DNA of 64,000 bases, taken from positions 4,030,001 to 4,094,000 of the forward strand of contig NZ_CP091036.1 in assembly GCF_021535135.1 (NCBI RefSeq), written 5' to 3'. A model generated the notes under the pieces. It was not told the origin of the DNA. It made no database searches and saw only the letters and a list, made by a program, of their open reading frames with translations. Source of the DNA: Antarcticibacterium sp. 1MA-6-2 (GTDB lineage Bacteria > Bacteroidota > Bacteroidia > Flavobacteriales > Flavobacteriaceae). Position numbers and translations under genes: made by a program. Below are positions 41,824-52,194 of this stretch, in pieces (the stretch's first letter is position 1; every line of letters begins with the position of its first letter).

Positions 41824-42390
41824 CTAATGAGAAAAATTGGAGCGCTCAGAAGCTCCTGAAGATAACTTAACAAATAGGTCCCAAATCACCACCCCGGCAC
41901 TCACAGCTATGTTTAGGGAATGTTTACTGCCAAGCTGCGGAATTTCTATGACCCCGTTACTTGCATTAACTACTTCTTGCTGAACCCCCTTAACCTCATT
42001 TCCAAATATTACGGCACAGGCCTCATTCTTTTCTGGCTGGAAATTATTTAGCATAACAGCGTTTTCGGCTTGTTCGACAGAAAATACTTTCTTTCCTTCC
42101 TGCTGTAGGTTTCGCACTACTTCCAATGTGCTTTCCCGGTATTCCCACTCAACAGTTTCAGTGGCTCCCAATGCCGTTTTATGAATGTCCTTATGAGGTG
42201 GAGTGGCAGTTATACCACACAAATATATTTTCTCAATAAGAAAGGCGTCACAGGTGCGAAAAACAGAGCCTATATTATTCAGGCTGCGTATATTGTCCAG
42301 GACTACAATTAAGGGCGTTTTAGATGCCTCCCGAAATTCTGAAACAGATTTTCTATCGAGTTCGCTGTTCTTCAATTTTCGCTTTTCCAT
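41824..42390 (-). CDS. SpoU/TrmH-family RNA 2'-O-methyltransferase
   Basis: 188 residues with the three SpoU motifs in order: motif 1 LDNIRSLNNIGSVFRTCDAF (N-x4-GxxxR), motif 2 AVIFGNEVKGVQQEV, motif 3 IEIPQLGSKHSLNIAVSAG. The fold forms a SAM-binding knot and methylates ribose 2'-OH in tRNA or rRNA. It lacks the N-terminal L30e-like domain of RlmB-type enzymes, so it resembles TrmL/TrmH-like short forms. Exact target not inferable. Confidence 0.92.
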   Translation of the reverse strand: MEKRKLKNSELDRKSVSEFREASKTPLIVVLDNIRSLNNIGSVFRTCDAFLIEKIYLCGITATPPHKDIHKTALGATETVEWEYRESTLEVVRNLQQEGKKVFSVEQAENAVMLNNFQPEKNEACAVIFGNEVKGVQQEVVNASNGVIEIPQLGSKHSLNIAVSAGVVIWDLFVKLSSGASERSNFSH

Positions 42391-42572
42391 TTGGCAAAAA
42401 TATAAAGTTTCAGGGGGTTAAAAAATGATATCTCTGAAAATACCTTGTACAGCAGGAATAAGCAAAAGCTAAGTTAATTAACAAAACATCAATTCTCTTT
42501 TAGTAGAAGGAACCTATTTTTATTCGGAAAACTATAAGGGCTTCTTAAGCCCTGCTTCAATTATCAAAATTT

Positions 42573-43488
42573 ATGGCACAAAACGCACTATACGATGTAA
42601 TTATTGTGGGGGGAAGTTATGCGGGACTGGCAGGAGCGCTCAGTCTTGGAAGATCATTACGAAAGGTACTCGTTATAGATGCCGGGAACCCCTGTAACAG
42701 TCACACACCCTTTACTCACAATTACTTAACCAGAGATGGTGAAACTCCGGCTAATCTTTCTTCCAAAGGCAGGGAAGATGTATTAAAATATCCTACAGTT
42801 TCTTTTTTGAAAGGAGAAGCAGTCAAGGCAGAAAAAACTGAAAAGGGATTTGCGATTAAAACCGCAAATAATGAGGAGTATCAATCAAAAAAGCTATTAT
42901 TTACAACAGGAATTATTGATATTATGCCAAATATTGAAGGCTTTGCTGCTTGTTGGGGTGTTTCAGTTTTACATTGTCCCTATTGTCACGGGTATGAATT
43001 TAAGGGTGCTAAAACGGGTGTTTTCGGAAATGGGGAAAAAGGTTATGAGCAGGTAAAATTAATTTCCCACTGGTCAGGTGAAATTACTTTATACACTAAT
43101 GGTACTTCTACACTTTCAAAAGACCATACTGCCCTGCTTCATAACAATAACATAAGAATAGAAGAAAAGGAAATCGCTGCCTTTGAACATGTAGAAGGAA
43201 ACATTCAAAATGTAATTTTCAAAGATAATACAAAACAAAATTTAAAGGCGCTTTATGCCTCTCCCGAAATAAAGCAGAAATCTAACCTCCCGCAGGAATT
43301 GGGTTGTACTTTTACTGAACATGGAAGAATAGAGGTAGATCTTTTTCAAAAAACTGAAGTTCCTGGTGTTTACGCTGCTTAGTGATAATTCGAGTCTTGG
43401 AAGAGCAGTTTCTCATGCAGTTTCTGCAGGATCTTTAGCCGGAATAGCCCTTAATAAAGAATTAATTTCTGAAGAGCTGGTCCATTAA
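42573..43488 (+). CDS. Thioredoxin reductase-like NAD(P)/FAD flavoprotein (one apparent frameshift)
   Basis: About 305 residues after repair. FAD-binding GGSYAGLAGALSLGRS at the N-terminus, redox-active pair in CPYCHGYEF, central NAD(P) domain with GVFGNGEKGYEQ, and the C-terminal FAD motif VYAAGDNSSLGRAV split by the break. At 43377-43383 GCTTAGT stands where A-G-D needs GCCGGT; the natural stop is at 43488. The CPYC pair and length fit TrxR-like enzymes that need not use thioredoxin. Partner unknown. Confidence 0.9.
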
Positions 43489-43575
43489 AAACAAATTTTC
43501 AATAAAAGGTTCTGAAAATCAATTGTCTATGATCGTGTTTTTTCAGAATTGATTACTTTTATTATATAATCAATC

Positions 43576-43920
43576 ATGAACATGAAGATCCTTGTTTTGT
43601 TGGTGCTTGTTTTAACTGCAGGATGCAGTGCAACAGCTGATGTTGGAGAAGAGATTAAAATGAGGGTAAACAGTAGTACTGTTAACTGTGAAGGATTAAT
43701 GGAAGGGGAATGCCTGTTAATTCAGCAGGGAGAAAAGATTGATTCTGAAGATTGGGAATACTTTTATTTCAAAGATGATATTGTCGGCTTCAATTATGAA
43801 CCAGGATTTATATATGATATAATAGTCAAAAGAATTCCGGTTGCCAATCCACCCCAGGACGTTTCCTCTTTTAAGTATGAATTAGTTAAGATTCTCTCCA
43901 AAGCGAGGGATGAGCAATGA
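43576..43920 (+). CDS. DUF4377 lipoprotein
   Basis: 114 residues. Lipobox LVLTAGC (Cys near 17) indicates a lipid-anchored protein. The body has the DUF4377 pattern: VNCEGLMEGECLLIQQG, WEYFYFKDDIVGFNYEPGFIYDIIVKR and VANPPQDVSSFKYELVKIL. The family is found in envelope lipoproteins; its role is unknown. Confidence 0.87.
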   Translation: MNMKILVLLVLVLTAGCSATADVGEEIKMRVNSSTVNCEGLMEGECLLIQQGEKIDSEDWEYFYFKDDIVGFNYEPGFIYDIIVKRIPVANPPQDVSSFKYELVKILSKARDEQ

Positions 43921-43948
43921 GTTAATATCCTTACTTGCACTAAATAAA

Positions 43949-44306
43949 ATGAAGTTGAATACTATTAAGAAAGCAACTGCTCTTTTATTTCTACTGAGTT
44001 TCCTGATTTGTTCTAACGGAAATAATTGTACCTATTATGGTAAAGTTGAAACTACGGAACTGGTAGAAAAGCTAAGTCATAACCAGGCAGCCTTTTCTGC
44101 TTTTCCAAGATAAGAACCTTCCGCTTAAGCCAGGTTTACTTACAGCCCATACGAGCTTTCATTTTAAAATTTTTCAGCTTAGACAGGATCAAAATATCTA
44201 CCAAAACTATCTGAAGCAACAACAGGTAATCATTGATTATAGCTATGTTTTACCGAATAAAAAAGTAATGCCTTTTTCTATAAAAGAGCCTTTTCCTCTC
44301 TCTTGA
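43949..44306 (+). pseudogene. Small secreted protein gene, frameshifted near 44107
   Basis: ATG at 43949 gives MKLNTIKKATALLFLLSFLIC, a signal peptide, then NGNNCTYYGKVETTELVEKL and FSAFPR, where the frame stops at TAA. With a one-base gain the text continues as DKNLPLKPGLL, SFHFKIFQLRQDQNIYQNYL and YVLPNKKVMPFSIKEPF to a stop at 44304-44306. The continuation has normal protein composition, so I think this is one gene of about 119 residues. It begins inside the gap after the DUF4377 gene. The break does not clearly contain an RCCGGY remnant. No family recognised. Confidence 0.5.
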
Positions 44307-44369
44307 TAGTTTAGCCCGAGGAACACCATGTTCCCAATATTAAATAAGACTAAACTATTTATCTATTTT

Positions 44370-44549
44370 ATGAAAAGTATAAAAAAATTAGCAAGGCTGC
44401 TTACCCTTTTGCTTTTGATAATGCTGGCCTCTGTCCTTCCCGTACCCATTCCTCATTATTATAAAGACATAACCCCCAAGTTTTCAGTTGAGCAGGTCGA
44501 TAAAAAGAAGGAGGAGACGCAGGAAGAAGAAATCCTTAAAGTTTCCTAA
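44370..44549 (+). CDS. Small membrane/secreted hypothetical protein
   Basis: 59 residues from the ATG at 44370 (MKSIKKLARLLTLLLLIMLASV), preferred to the upstream ATG at 44328 because it begins a clear hydrophobic segment. The segment VLPVPIPHYYKDITPKF is followed by a short charged Lys/Glu tail. No family recognised; the protein could be a membrane-anchored peptide. Lies between the secreted-protein remnant and the ABC exporter on the same strand. Confidence 0.5.
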   Translation: MKSIKKLARLLTLLLLIMLASVLPVPIPHYYKDITPKFSVEQVDKKKEETQEEEILKVS

Positions 44550-44659
44550 TTAATAGTACTCTCGTTGTTAAAACTATGCTGAAAAGAAGTTAGACAGTAA
44601 ATTTAAGATTTTGTGTAAAAATTCATTACTAACTTGCACAGAAAGAGAAATCATAGCTT

Positions 44660-46493
44660 TTGCCAAAACTGAAATCCACTTTAGAACCCAATAAAATTAA
44701 TTTTAAAGAGAGTTTTGCCTCTTTAAAATTTGTCCCCAGATTTTTTAAGGAGATAAGAAAAGTTAATCCGTTACTTTTCTATGCAACTTTATCATGCCGG
44801 GTCATCAATGCTGTTTTACCTGTTCTCATGTTATACGTGGGAAAACTTATTATAGATGAGGTGGTATTGCAGATAGGAGCAGACGTGAAAGACCTGGACA
44901 GGCTGTGGATATTGGTGGCGGCCGAATTTGGTCTGGCAATAATATCCGATTTAATCAGCCGGGCGATTAGTCTTAGTGATGCTTTGCTGGGAGATCAATA
45001 TTCTATCAATACTTCAGTAAAGATCATTAAGAAAACTTCAGAATTAAATTTGGATCAACTGGAGGATTCAGAATTTTACGATAAGCTGGAAAGAGCACGG
45101 CAGCAAACCACCGGGAGAGTAGGGCTAATGTCTAATATTCTTACACAGGGAGAGGACATAATTACCATTATAACCTTACTGGCCGGGGTTGTAACTTTTG
45201 AACCCTGGCTTGTTCTCCTGCTTGTCGTTTCTATTATTCCCACAATTATAAATGAAATAAAATTTAGTGGTACCAGTTATTCGCTGGCGAGAAGCTGGAC
45301 GCAGGAACGCCGGGAACTGGATTATCTAAGATACGCCGGGGCCAGTGATGTAACCGCAAAGGAAGTGAAACTATTTGGCCTTTCTGATTATCTGGCCCTA
45401 CGGTTTAAGAATCTGTCAGATAAATATTATACGCAAAGCAAAGGGCTGGCAAAGCAGCGCGCGGGCTGGGGTTCTTTTTTCAATGTTATAGGGACAGCGG
45501 CCTATTACGGAGCCTACGTTTTTATTATTTTTAGAACCGTTGCAGGCATATTCTCCCTGGGGGATCTCACATTCCTCTCGGGCTCTTTTAATAGGCTTCG
45601 AGCCAAGCTTCAGGGTTTTTTCACCCGGTTTACAGCTATTACTGAAAGCGCTTTGTACCTGCAGGACTATTTTGAGTTTCTTGATTTAAAATATGCTGAA
45701 GATAATTCTGAAGAAAAGTTGCCCTTACCACAGAAGATCCAGAAAGGTTTTCAATTCCGGAATGTTGGCTTTAAATATCCAAAATCTGAAATATGGGTGG
45801 TTCGTAATATAAATTTCGAGTTGAAGGCTGGTGAAAAAACTTGCTTTTGTAGGAGAAAACGGCGCAGGTAAAACAACATTAATAAAGTTATTGCTCAGGT
45901 TTTACGAGCCTACAGAGGGAGAGATTCTGCTTGATGATAACCCTGTTGAAAAATATAATCAGACGCAGTACCAACAATATTTTGGAGTGATCTTTCAGGA
46001 TTTTGTCAAATTTGAATTAACGCTTAGGGAAAACATTGCGATGGGGGAAATAGGTGAAATTGGGAACCAGCCACGAATAGACAGTGCTGCGGAAAAAAGT
46101 CTTGCGAGGGAAGTTATTTCTGCCCTGCCCAAAGAATATGACCAGCAACTGGGAAAACGCTTTAAACAGGGTAAAGATCTTTCGGGAGGACAATGGCAAA
46201 AAATTGCTATTGCGAGGGCTTATATGAAAGATGCAGAAGTCCTAATACTTGATGAACCAACTTCGGCTCTTGATGCACGTGCAGAAACGGAAGCTTTTGA
46301 CAGGTTTATTAAGTTAACCGAAGGCAAAACTGCAGTTATTATCTCTCACAGATTCAGTACTGTTAGAATTGCTGACAGGATTATGGTTTTAAAAGATGGC
46401 TCTGTATTGGAAATAGGAACCCACCAGGAACTAATTCTAAATAATAAACTTTATGCTGAATTATTTAATTTACAGGCGGCAGGGTATCAGTAG
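44660..46493 (+). CDS. ABC exporter, fused permease-ATPase half transporter (one homopolymer frameshift)
   Basis: About 611 residues after repair. An ABC-type membrane domain of about six helices (45-345) is followed by an ATPase domain: Walker A GENGAGKTTLIK, Q-loop VIFQDFVKFE, signature DLSGGQWQKIAIARA, Walker B VLILDEPTSALDA, H-loop ISHRFSTVR. The two parts are split at a run of six A near 45838 (AGE then KLAFVGENGAG); five A would join them. The likely start is TTG at 44660. Homodimeric exporters of this type flip lipids, peptides or drugs; the substrate is unknown. Confidence 0.88.
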
Positions 46494-46499
46494 TAGAAC

Positions 46500-46547
46500 G
46501 TGAAGGAGTTAAAGAGTGAAGGAGTCAAAGATTGAAAGAGTGAGAAG
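46500..46547. repeat. Short imperfect tandem array, period 8
   Basis: Six octamers: GTGAAGGA, GTTAAAGA, GTGAAGGA, GTCAAAGA, TTGAAAGA, GTGAGAAG. They follow the ABC exporter stop directly. Unlike the other arrays in this window the period is 8, not 7. Confidence 0.7.
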
Positions 46548-46606
46548 GGTACAACTTTCTGAAGTCAAAGAAATAACTTAAAACAATGAATTAAACAATT
46601 TTAAAA

Positions 46607-47540
46607 ATGAAAAAACAACTGCTTTATAATTTTATCTTTTTTTCAGCCTTTTTTGCTTAGTTATGCACAACAGGAAACACTTTCCCTATGGCCTGACGGT
46701 ATTCCTAATAGTGAAAAATCTAATGAGAAAGAAATTCAGAATCAACAGGAAATTTTAAGCATTTCCAAGGTGCAGGAGCCTTCTATAGAAGTCTATTTAC
46801 CTTCTAAACGATTGGCAACAGGCCAGGCAGTTGTGATTTGCCCAGGTGGCGGCTACGGATTTTTGTCCTATGACTGGGAAGGAACGGATTTTGCCAAGTG
46901 GCTTAATTCCAAAGGTATAGCAGGTGTGGTTTTGAAATATCGGCTTCCCGACTCAAAATCGGTCATAGAAAGTTATAAGGCGCCTCTACAGGATGTGCAG
47001 AGAGCGATAAGGTTAGTAAGGGCTAATTCAGAAAAATGGAATATCCAGAATAATAAAGTAGGAATAATGGGTTTTTCAGCTGGAGGACATTTGGCAGCCA
47101 GCCTGGCGACTCGCTTTGATGAGGATTATTTGGAAAAGGAGGATGCTGTTGACAAGCTTTCTGCACGTCCTGATTTTTCTGTTCTGGTGTATCCGGTGAT
47201 AAGCATGAAGAATGGAATTACCCACGGGGGGTCCAGAAGGAATCTTTTAGGAGAGAATGCAGCTGAGGAACTGGTGAATCAATTTTCAAATGAGTTGCAG
47301 GTAACTAAGGACACACCACCCACCTTCCTGGTGCATACAGCTGATGATACTGCGGTTCCTGTGGAAAACTCTCTTTTATTCTATAAAGCATTGACAGATA
47401 AAGATATTCCTGCTGAAATGCATCTCTATCCTAAAGGAGGGCACGGATTTGCAATGGCCAAAGAAGGTGGTTATTTGGCAACCTGGACAGATAGGTTGAG
47501 CGACTGGCTGGAAAGCTTAAGCAAAAACGGGAAACAATAA
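46607..47540 (+). CDS. Secreted alpha/beta-hydrolase, esterase/lipase type (frameshift in signal peptide)
   Basis: About 311 residues. ATG at 46607 gives MKKQLLYNFIFFSAFFA, then the frame is lost at 46655-46661 (GCTTAGT) and resumes as YAQQETLSLWPDG. Restoring GCCGGT yields the signal peptide end AFFAGYAQQE without any other change. Catalytic motifs: oxyanion PGGGYGFLSYDWEG, nucleophile GFSAGGH, Asp in HTADDTAVP, His in GGHGFAM. Resembles bacterial esterase/xylan-acetylesterase-like (BD-FAE type) hydrolases. Exported; substrate not known. Confidence 0.88.
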
Positions 47541-47560
47541 TAACAGGCACAGATTTTTAT

Positions 47561-48835
47561 GTGAAAAATGAAATAAGACATTATGCGTTATACGGGGAGG
47601 AATTTTCCCTCCATAACGAGTGGCTCCAGGAACTGCTGAAAGGAGAGGTGGTTGAAGAGCTGGCAGAATTGCGAGGTAAAAAAGGGGTTTTATTATCTGA
47701 TGTTGTGCTGGATGAATTTATTGAGAAGGATGCACGGCATGGCCGCAGTGAACTGGTGCAGGGAGAAGGCCGGGGGATCAGGACGTTTTCCAGTGGTGAA
47801 AGACGGAAGGCCCTGCTGGATCATTTGATAAATCAGGAACCTGATTTTTTGGTCCTGGATGATCCGTTTGCCAGTCTGGATAAAAAATCAGTGATGCAAT
47901 TGAGAAAAAGATTTCAGGAACTTTCCGAAGCTATTCCTCTAATTCAGCTTTTTAAGAGAAGGGAGGATTTGCTTACCTGTATTTCCCATGTATTATTTAA
48001 AGAAAAGGAGAAGACCACTATCTATAGTCTTTCAGATTTTCAGAAGAATGTTAACCGAAAAGAAAACACGAAATTTGTTCCTGTTATTCCTCCGGCGCCA
48101 ATAGATTATAAAGGTATTCCGGAGGTATTGGTTGAAATGAAGAATGTTTCAGTAAAGTATGAGGGTAAGCCAATTTTAAGGAACATCAACTGGAAAATTC
48201 TAAAAGGGGAATTTTGGAAGCTGGCCGGGCCAAATGGCTCAGGAAAAAGCACTTTGCTGAGTATGATCTATGGTGATAACCCGAAGGCTTATGGCCAGGA
48301 ACTTTTTTTGTTCGAAAAGAAGAAAGGCAGTGGGGAAAGTGTATGGGAGATTAAAAGGAAAATCGGCTATTTTTCGCCAGCTCTTACCGAACTATTTAAA
48401 AGAACTCATACTGCGGAACAAATGCTAATATCGGGTCTTGTAGATAGTGTGGGACTGTATCAGGAGCCGACTGAGGAACAAAATAAGTTGGCAAAGGACT
48501 GGTTGAAGACCCTGCAGCTAACGGAGGAAGGAAATACACCATTTATAAATTTATCACTTCTGCAGCAAAGGCTTCTGCTTGTGGCAAGGGCAATGATAAA
48601 ACATCCTCCTCTACTTATTTTAGATGAACCTACTACTTCGTTGGACGAGAAGAGTGCAATATTGCTCACCCGACTAATAAATTATATTTCAGAAAGAACC
48701 GAAACCGCCATAATTTATGTCTCTCACAGGCATGAAAAAGGGTTAAATTCACAGTTTATCTTTAATTTATTTCCTTCAGAAAATGGTTCTGTCGGCAAAG
48801 TCCTAAACACCCGGAAAAACAAAAGAATTAATTAA
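47561..48835 (+). CDS. ModF-like tandem ATPase-domain protein
   Basis: 424 residues, two ABC ATPase domains and no membrane part. The first (1-165) has a signature-like FSSGERRKALL and Walker B FLVLDDPFASLD but no Walker A. The second (185-424) has Walker A AGPNGSGKSTLL, Walker B PLLILDEPTTSLD and H-loop VSHRHEKG, but its signature is LSLLQQRLLLVARA. Only one of the two composite ATP sites can therefore be complete: Walker A of domain 2 with the signature of domain 1. Named ModF-like after the domain order; a link to molybdate is not shown. Starts GTG at 47561. Confidence 0.85.
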   Translation: MKNEIRHYALYGEEFSLHNEWLQELLKGEVVEELAELRGKKGVLLSDVVLDEFIEKDARHGRSELVQGEGRGIRTFSSGERRKALLDHLINQEPDFLVLDDPFASLDKKSVMQLRKRFQELSEAIPLIQLFKRREDLLTCISHVLFKEKEKTTIYSLSDFQKNVNRKENTKFVPVIPPAPIDYKGIPEVLVEMKNVSVKYEGKPILRNINWKILKGEFWKLAGPNGSGKSTLLSMIYGDNPKAYGQELFLFEKKKGSGESVWEIKRKIGYFSPALTELFKRTHTAEQMLISGLVDSVGLYQEPTEEQNKLAKDWLKTLQLTEEGNTPFINLSLLQQRLLLVARAMIKHPPLLILDEPTTSLDEKSAILLTRLINYISERTETAIIYVSHRHEKGLNSQFIFNLFPSENGSVGKVLNTRKNKRIN

Positions 48836-49209
48836 ACCAGATTTTCATCCAATGAACTTCCCGGAAATCACTTTTGTTCAGCGGTAAATTAGAAGAATTT
48901 CAAGAAGTATGATCCGTCATCTGGAGCCACTATGGAAATCCCAACCTTGGATTTGACGAGTTGGGAACTAAGAACATTTTATGCGGGAGATTGATATTTT
49001 ATCAACAAAAACCAGCTCGCAACTATTCGTGAGGTTTCATTCTTGTATTAAAGAATTAGCATTATCCCAGCCTGCCCGGGTTAGGAGAAAAGTAAGTTTC
49101 CTGCTTTTCTTTCCTTTAGTATTGTGAATAATTTTGAATAAAAGGTGTATCTTATATTTCCTCTAATGTATAGGAATAATTACTTTTAGCTTAAATAATT
49201 CCACAAATT
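48836..49209. other. Intergenic stretch, no gene seen
   Basis: 374 bases between the ModF-like gene and mutS. No protein-like ORF or clear hairpin; probably contains the mutS promoter. Confidence 0.5.
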
Positions 49210-51835
49210 TTGGCAGCAAAAAAAGTACAGCAGGTAACTCCGTTGATGAAGCAATACAATGCTATTAAAGCAAAGTATCCCGATGCTTTATTGCTGTTTA
49301 GGGTAGGGGATTTCTATGAGACTTTTGGTGAAGATGCAGTAAGGACTGCCAGGATCCTTAACATTGTACTTACAAAGAGGGGGAATGGAAGTGAAGTAGA
49401 AACTGCACTGGCAGGATTTCCACATCATTCCTTAAATACTTATTTACCTAAATTGGTGAAGGCGGGGCTCCGGGTTGCGATCTGTGACCAACTCGAAGAT
49501 CCTAAAATGACTAAAACCATTGTTAAACGGGGTGTTACAGAATTAGTTACACCGGGTGTTTCCATGAATGATGAGGTGCTGAATAGTAAGTCTAACAACT
49601 TCCTTTGTGCCATCCATTATGGTAAAAAGATATTAGGAATTTCATTCCTGGATGTTTCTACCGGAGAGTTTTTGACGGCCCAGGGTAATGAGGAATATAT
49701 AGATAAATTACTGCAAAATTTCAGTCCAAGCGAAGTTCTTATCCAGAAGAATTTTAAAAAGGAATTCACAAAAACTTTTGGTGATGCTTTTCATTGTTTC
49801 TACCTGGAGGATTGGGTTTTCAAGAGCGATTATGCATATGAATCTCTTAATTCACATTTCAATACCAAAACCCTTAAAGGATTTGGGGTAGATCATCTTG
49901 CTGAAGGGGTAATAGCTTCAGGAGCTGTTCTACATTACCTGGGAGAAACCCAGCATCACAAGCTGCAGCATATAACTTCTTTAAACCGGATAGCCGAAGA
50001 AGAATACGTGTGGATGGACAGGTTCACCACAAGAAACTTGGAATTATATCATTCTACGGCTCAAAATGCTGTGACTTTACTGGATGTTATTGATCAAACG
50101 ATTTCCCCTATGGGGGGACGAATGTTGAAGCGATGGCTTGCCCTTCCGCTAAAAAATGCTGAAAAGATTAAAAACTACAGCAGGTTGTTTCTTATTTTAT
50201 AAATAATAGAAATGATCTGGAAAAAATTCAGCAGCATATAAAGCAAATAAGCGATCTGGAAAGGCTCATTTCTAAAGTGGCTACTGGAAAAATTTGTCCG
50301 CGGGAAGTAATTCATCTTAAAAATTCTCTTGATGCCGTAGTCCCTGTAAAAGCTTTAGCCATGGATTGTGGGGAGGAATCTTTAAAAGTTATTGGTGATC
50401 AGTTACAAAATTGCGAAGTACTAAGGACGAAGATCAAGGAAACACTTAATGAAGATGCTCCGGTTAATATTCTTAAAGGAGAATGTATAGCCAGGGGGTT
50501 TTTCCCGGAGCTGGACGAATTGAGGAACATTGCTTTTTCAGGAAAAGATTACCTGGACAATATGCTGGAGAGGGAAACCAAAGAAACTGGTATTTCCTCT
50601 TTGAAGATTGGAAGTAACAATGTTTACGGATATTATATTGAAGTGCGAAATACCCATAAAGATAAGGTCCCCTCAAACTGGACCAGAAAACAAACGCTTG
50701 TTAATGCTGAAAGATACATAACAGAAGAACTTAAGGAATACGAAGGAAAAATCCTGGGAGCTGAAGAGAAGATACAGCAGCTGGAACAGGAACTCTTCTC
50801 TAAATTGGTTAATTGGCTGGCTGATTATATACAGCTAAGTACAGCAAAATGCAAAACTTATAGGTCAACTTGACTGCCTTTGCTCCTTTGCTAAACATGC
50901 AATTCTGGAAAATTATGTACAGCCCGAAATAGAAGATTCGGTTGAACTTGATATTAAAGAAGGTCGTCATCCCGTGATCGAAAAGCGACTTTCTCTGGGA
51001 GAAGCTTATATTGCTAATGATGTATATCTCGACAGAGAGATGCAACAAATCATTATGATAACCTAATCCTAATATGAGTGGTAAGTCTGCTATATTACGT
51101 CAAACAGCTTTAATTGTGCTTCTTGCGCAAATGGGGAGTTTCGTTCCTGCAAAGTCTGCCCGTATTGGTTTGGTAGATAAAATTTTTACAAGAGTAGGGG
51201 CGAGTGATAACATTTCGATGGGAGAGTCTACTTTTATGGTAGAAATGAATGAAACAGCCAGCATTTTAAATAATATTTCAGAAAGAAGCCTGGTGCTTTT
51301 GGATGAAATCGGTCGGGGGACGAGCACTTATGACGGGATCTCTATTGCCTGGGCCATTACAGAATATCTGCACGAACATCCGGCGAGGCCCAAAACCTTA
51401 TTTGCGACCCATTACCACGAGCTTAACGAAATGGGAGAAACATTTTCCAGGATCAAGAACTACAACGTATCTGTGAAGGAGCTAAAAGATAATGTTCTAT
51501 TTCTAAGGAAACTTATTCCCGGGGGGAGTGCACACAGTTTTGGAATCCACGTGGCAAAGATGGCAGGAATGCCACAACAGGTACTTAGCAGAGCTAATAA
51601 GATCCTGAAGAAGCTTGAGAAGAGTCATCAAATGGAAGATGCCGGGGCGGTGCTGAAGAAATCAGCTGAAAACGATTTGCAGTTGAGTTTTTTCAATCTG
51701 GATGATCCGCTTTTGTTAGAGTTAAAAGAAGAACTACTACATATAGATATAGATACCCTCACCCCGGTAGAAGCTTTGATGAAATTGAACGAAATCAAGA
51801 GGATGCTTGGCAGTAAGCAGAAGGCGAAGGCGTGA
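49210..51835 (+). CDS. mutS: DNA mismatch repair protein MutS (three apparent breaks)
   Basis: About 874 residues after repair, the usual MutS1 length. Mismatch-binding F-x-E in [11 protein letters not shown], connector and lever domains, clamp region ([35 protein letters not shown]), then the ATPase: Walker [10 protein letters not shown], Walker [25 protein letters not shown]. Breaks: 50174-50181 (AACTACAGC, for ACCGGC), 50834-50840 (GCTAAGT, for GCCGGT) and 51061-51067 (ACCTAAT, for ACCGGT inside the Walker A codons T-G-P). A cell lacking MutS would be a mutator, so three separate lesions in one otherwise perfect gene argue for a sequence artefact. Start is TTG at 49210, giving (M)[15 protein letters not shown]. 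Confidence 0.92.
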
Positions 51836-51870
51836 TCGACACTGACTTTCAGAAAAGAGAGTTAAGATAG

Positions 51871-51993
51871 AAGAAACAAGAAACAAGAAACAAGATACAA
51901 GACTCCAGGGGAAAGAGAGGTAGGAGAGAAGAGAGAAGAGAGAAGAGAGAAGAGAGAAGAGAGAAGAGAGAAGAGAGAAGAGAGAAGAGAGAA
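51871..51993. repeat. Heptamer tandem arrays: AAGAAAC x4-5 and GAGAGAA x10
   Basis: 51871-51905 holds AAGAAAC three times, then AAGATAC and AAGACTC. After a short spacer, 51924-51993 is GAGAGAA repeated ten times without a change. Lies between the mutS stop and the tRNA genes. Confidence 0.92.
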
Positions 51994-52194
51994 GAGAATG
52001 GGCAAACGGGAAAAAGATTGGATGTTTTAGGCGTTGAAGTACAAGAAGTTAAAGATGTTCTTTTTTGAGTAGGCAAAAAATGCACATTAGAAAGTTCAAA
52101 TTGTACAAAAAAGTCTTTGGTATTATAAGAATTGTTTTAAATTTGCCTCCGCATTCTACAGGTTAGTATTGTGAATGTAAGTTCTTAGAAATAC

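Noticed and set aside
46640-46661. Homopolymer error in the T run as the cause of the broken esterase signal peptide
   Set aside because: Restoring GCCGGT at 46655 gives a better signal peptide end (AFFAGYAQQE) and matches the identical error at 43377.
2306-51067. Stop-codon recoding or programmed frameshifting as the cause of the broken genes
   Set aside because: The lesions include TAA, TAG, +1, +2, -1 and -2 changes in unrelated genes, share no slippery sequence or downstream structure, and instead share the RCCGGY position.
49210-51835. MutS loss giving a mutator strain
   Set aside because: Three breaks all match the RCCGGY signature and everything else in the gene is intact, so a sequence artefact is far more likely than gene decay.
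51871-51993. CRISPR array
   Set aside because: The units are 7 bases with no spacers and no cas genes are in the window.
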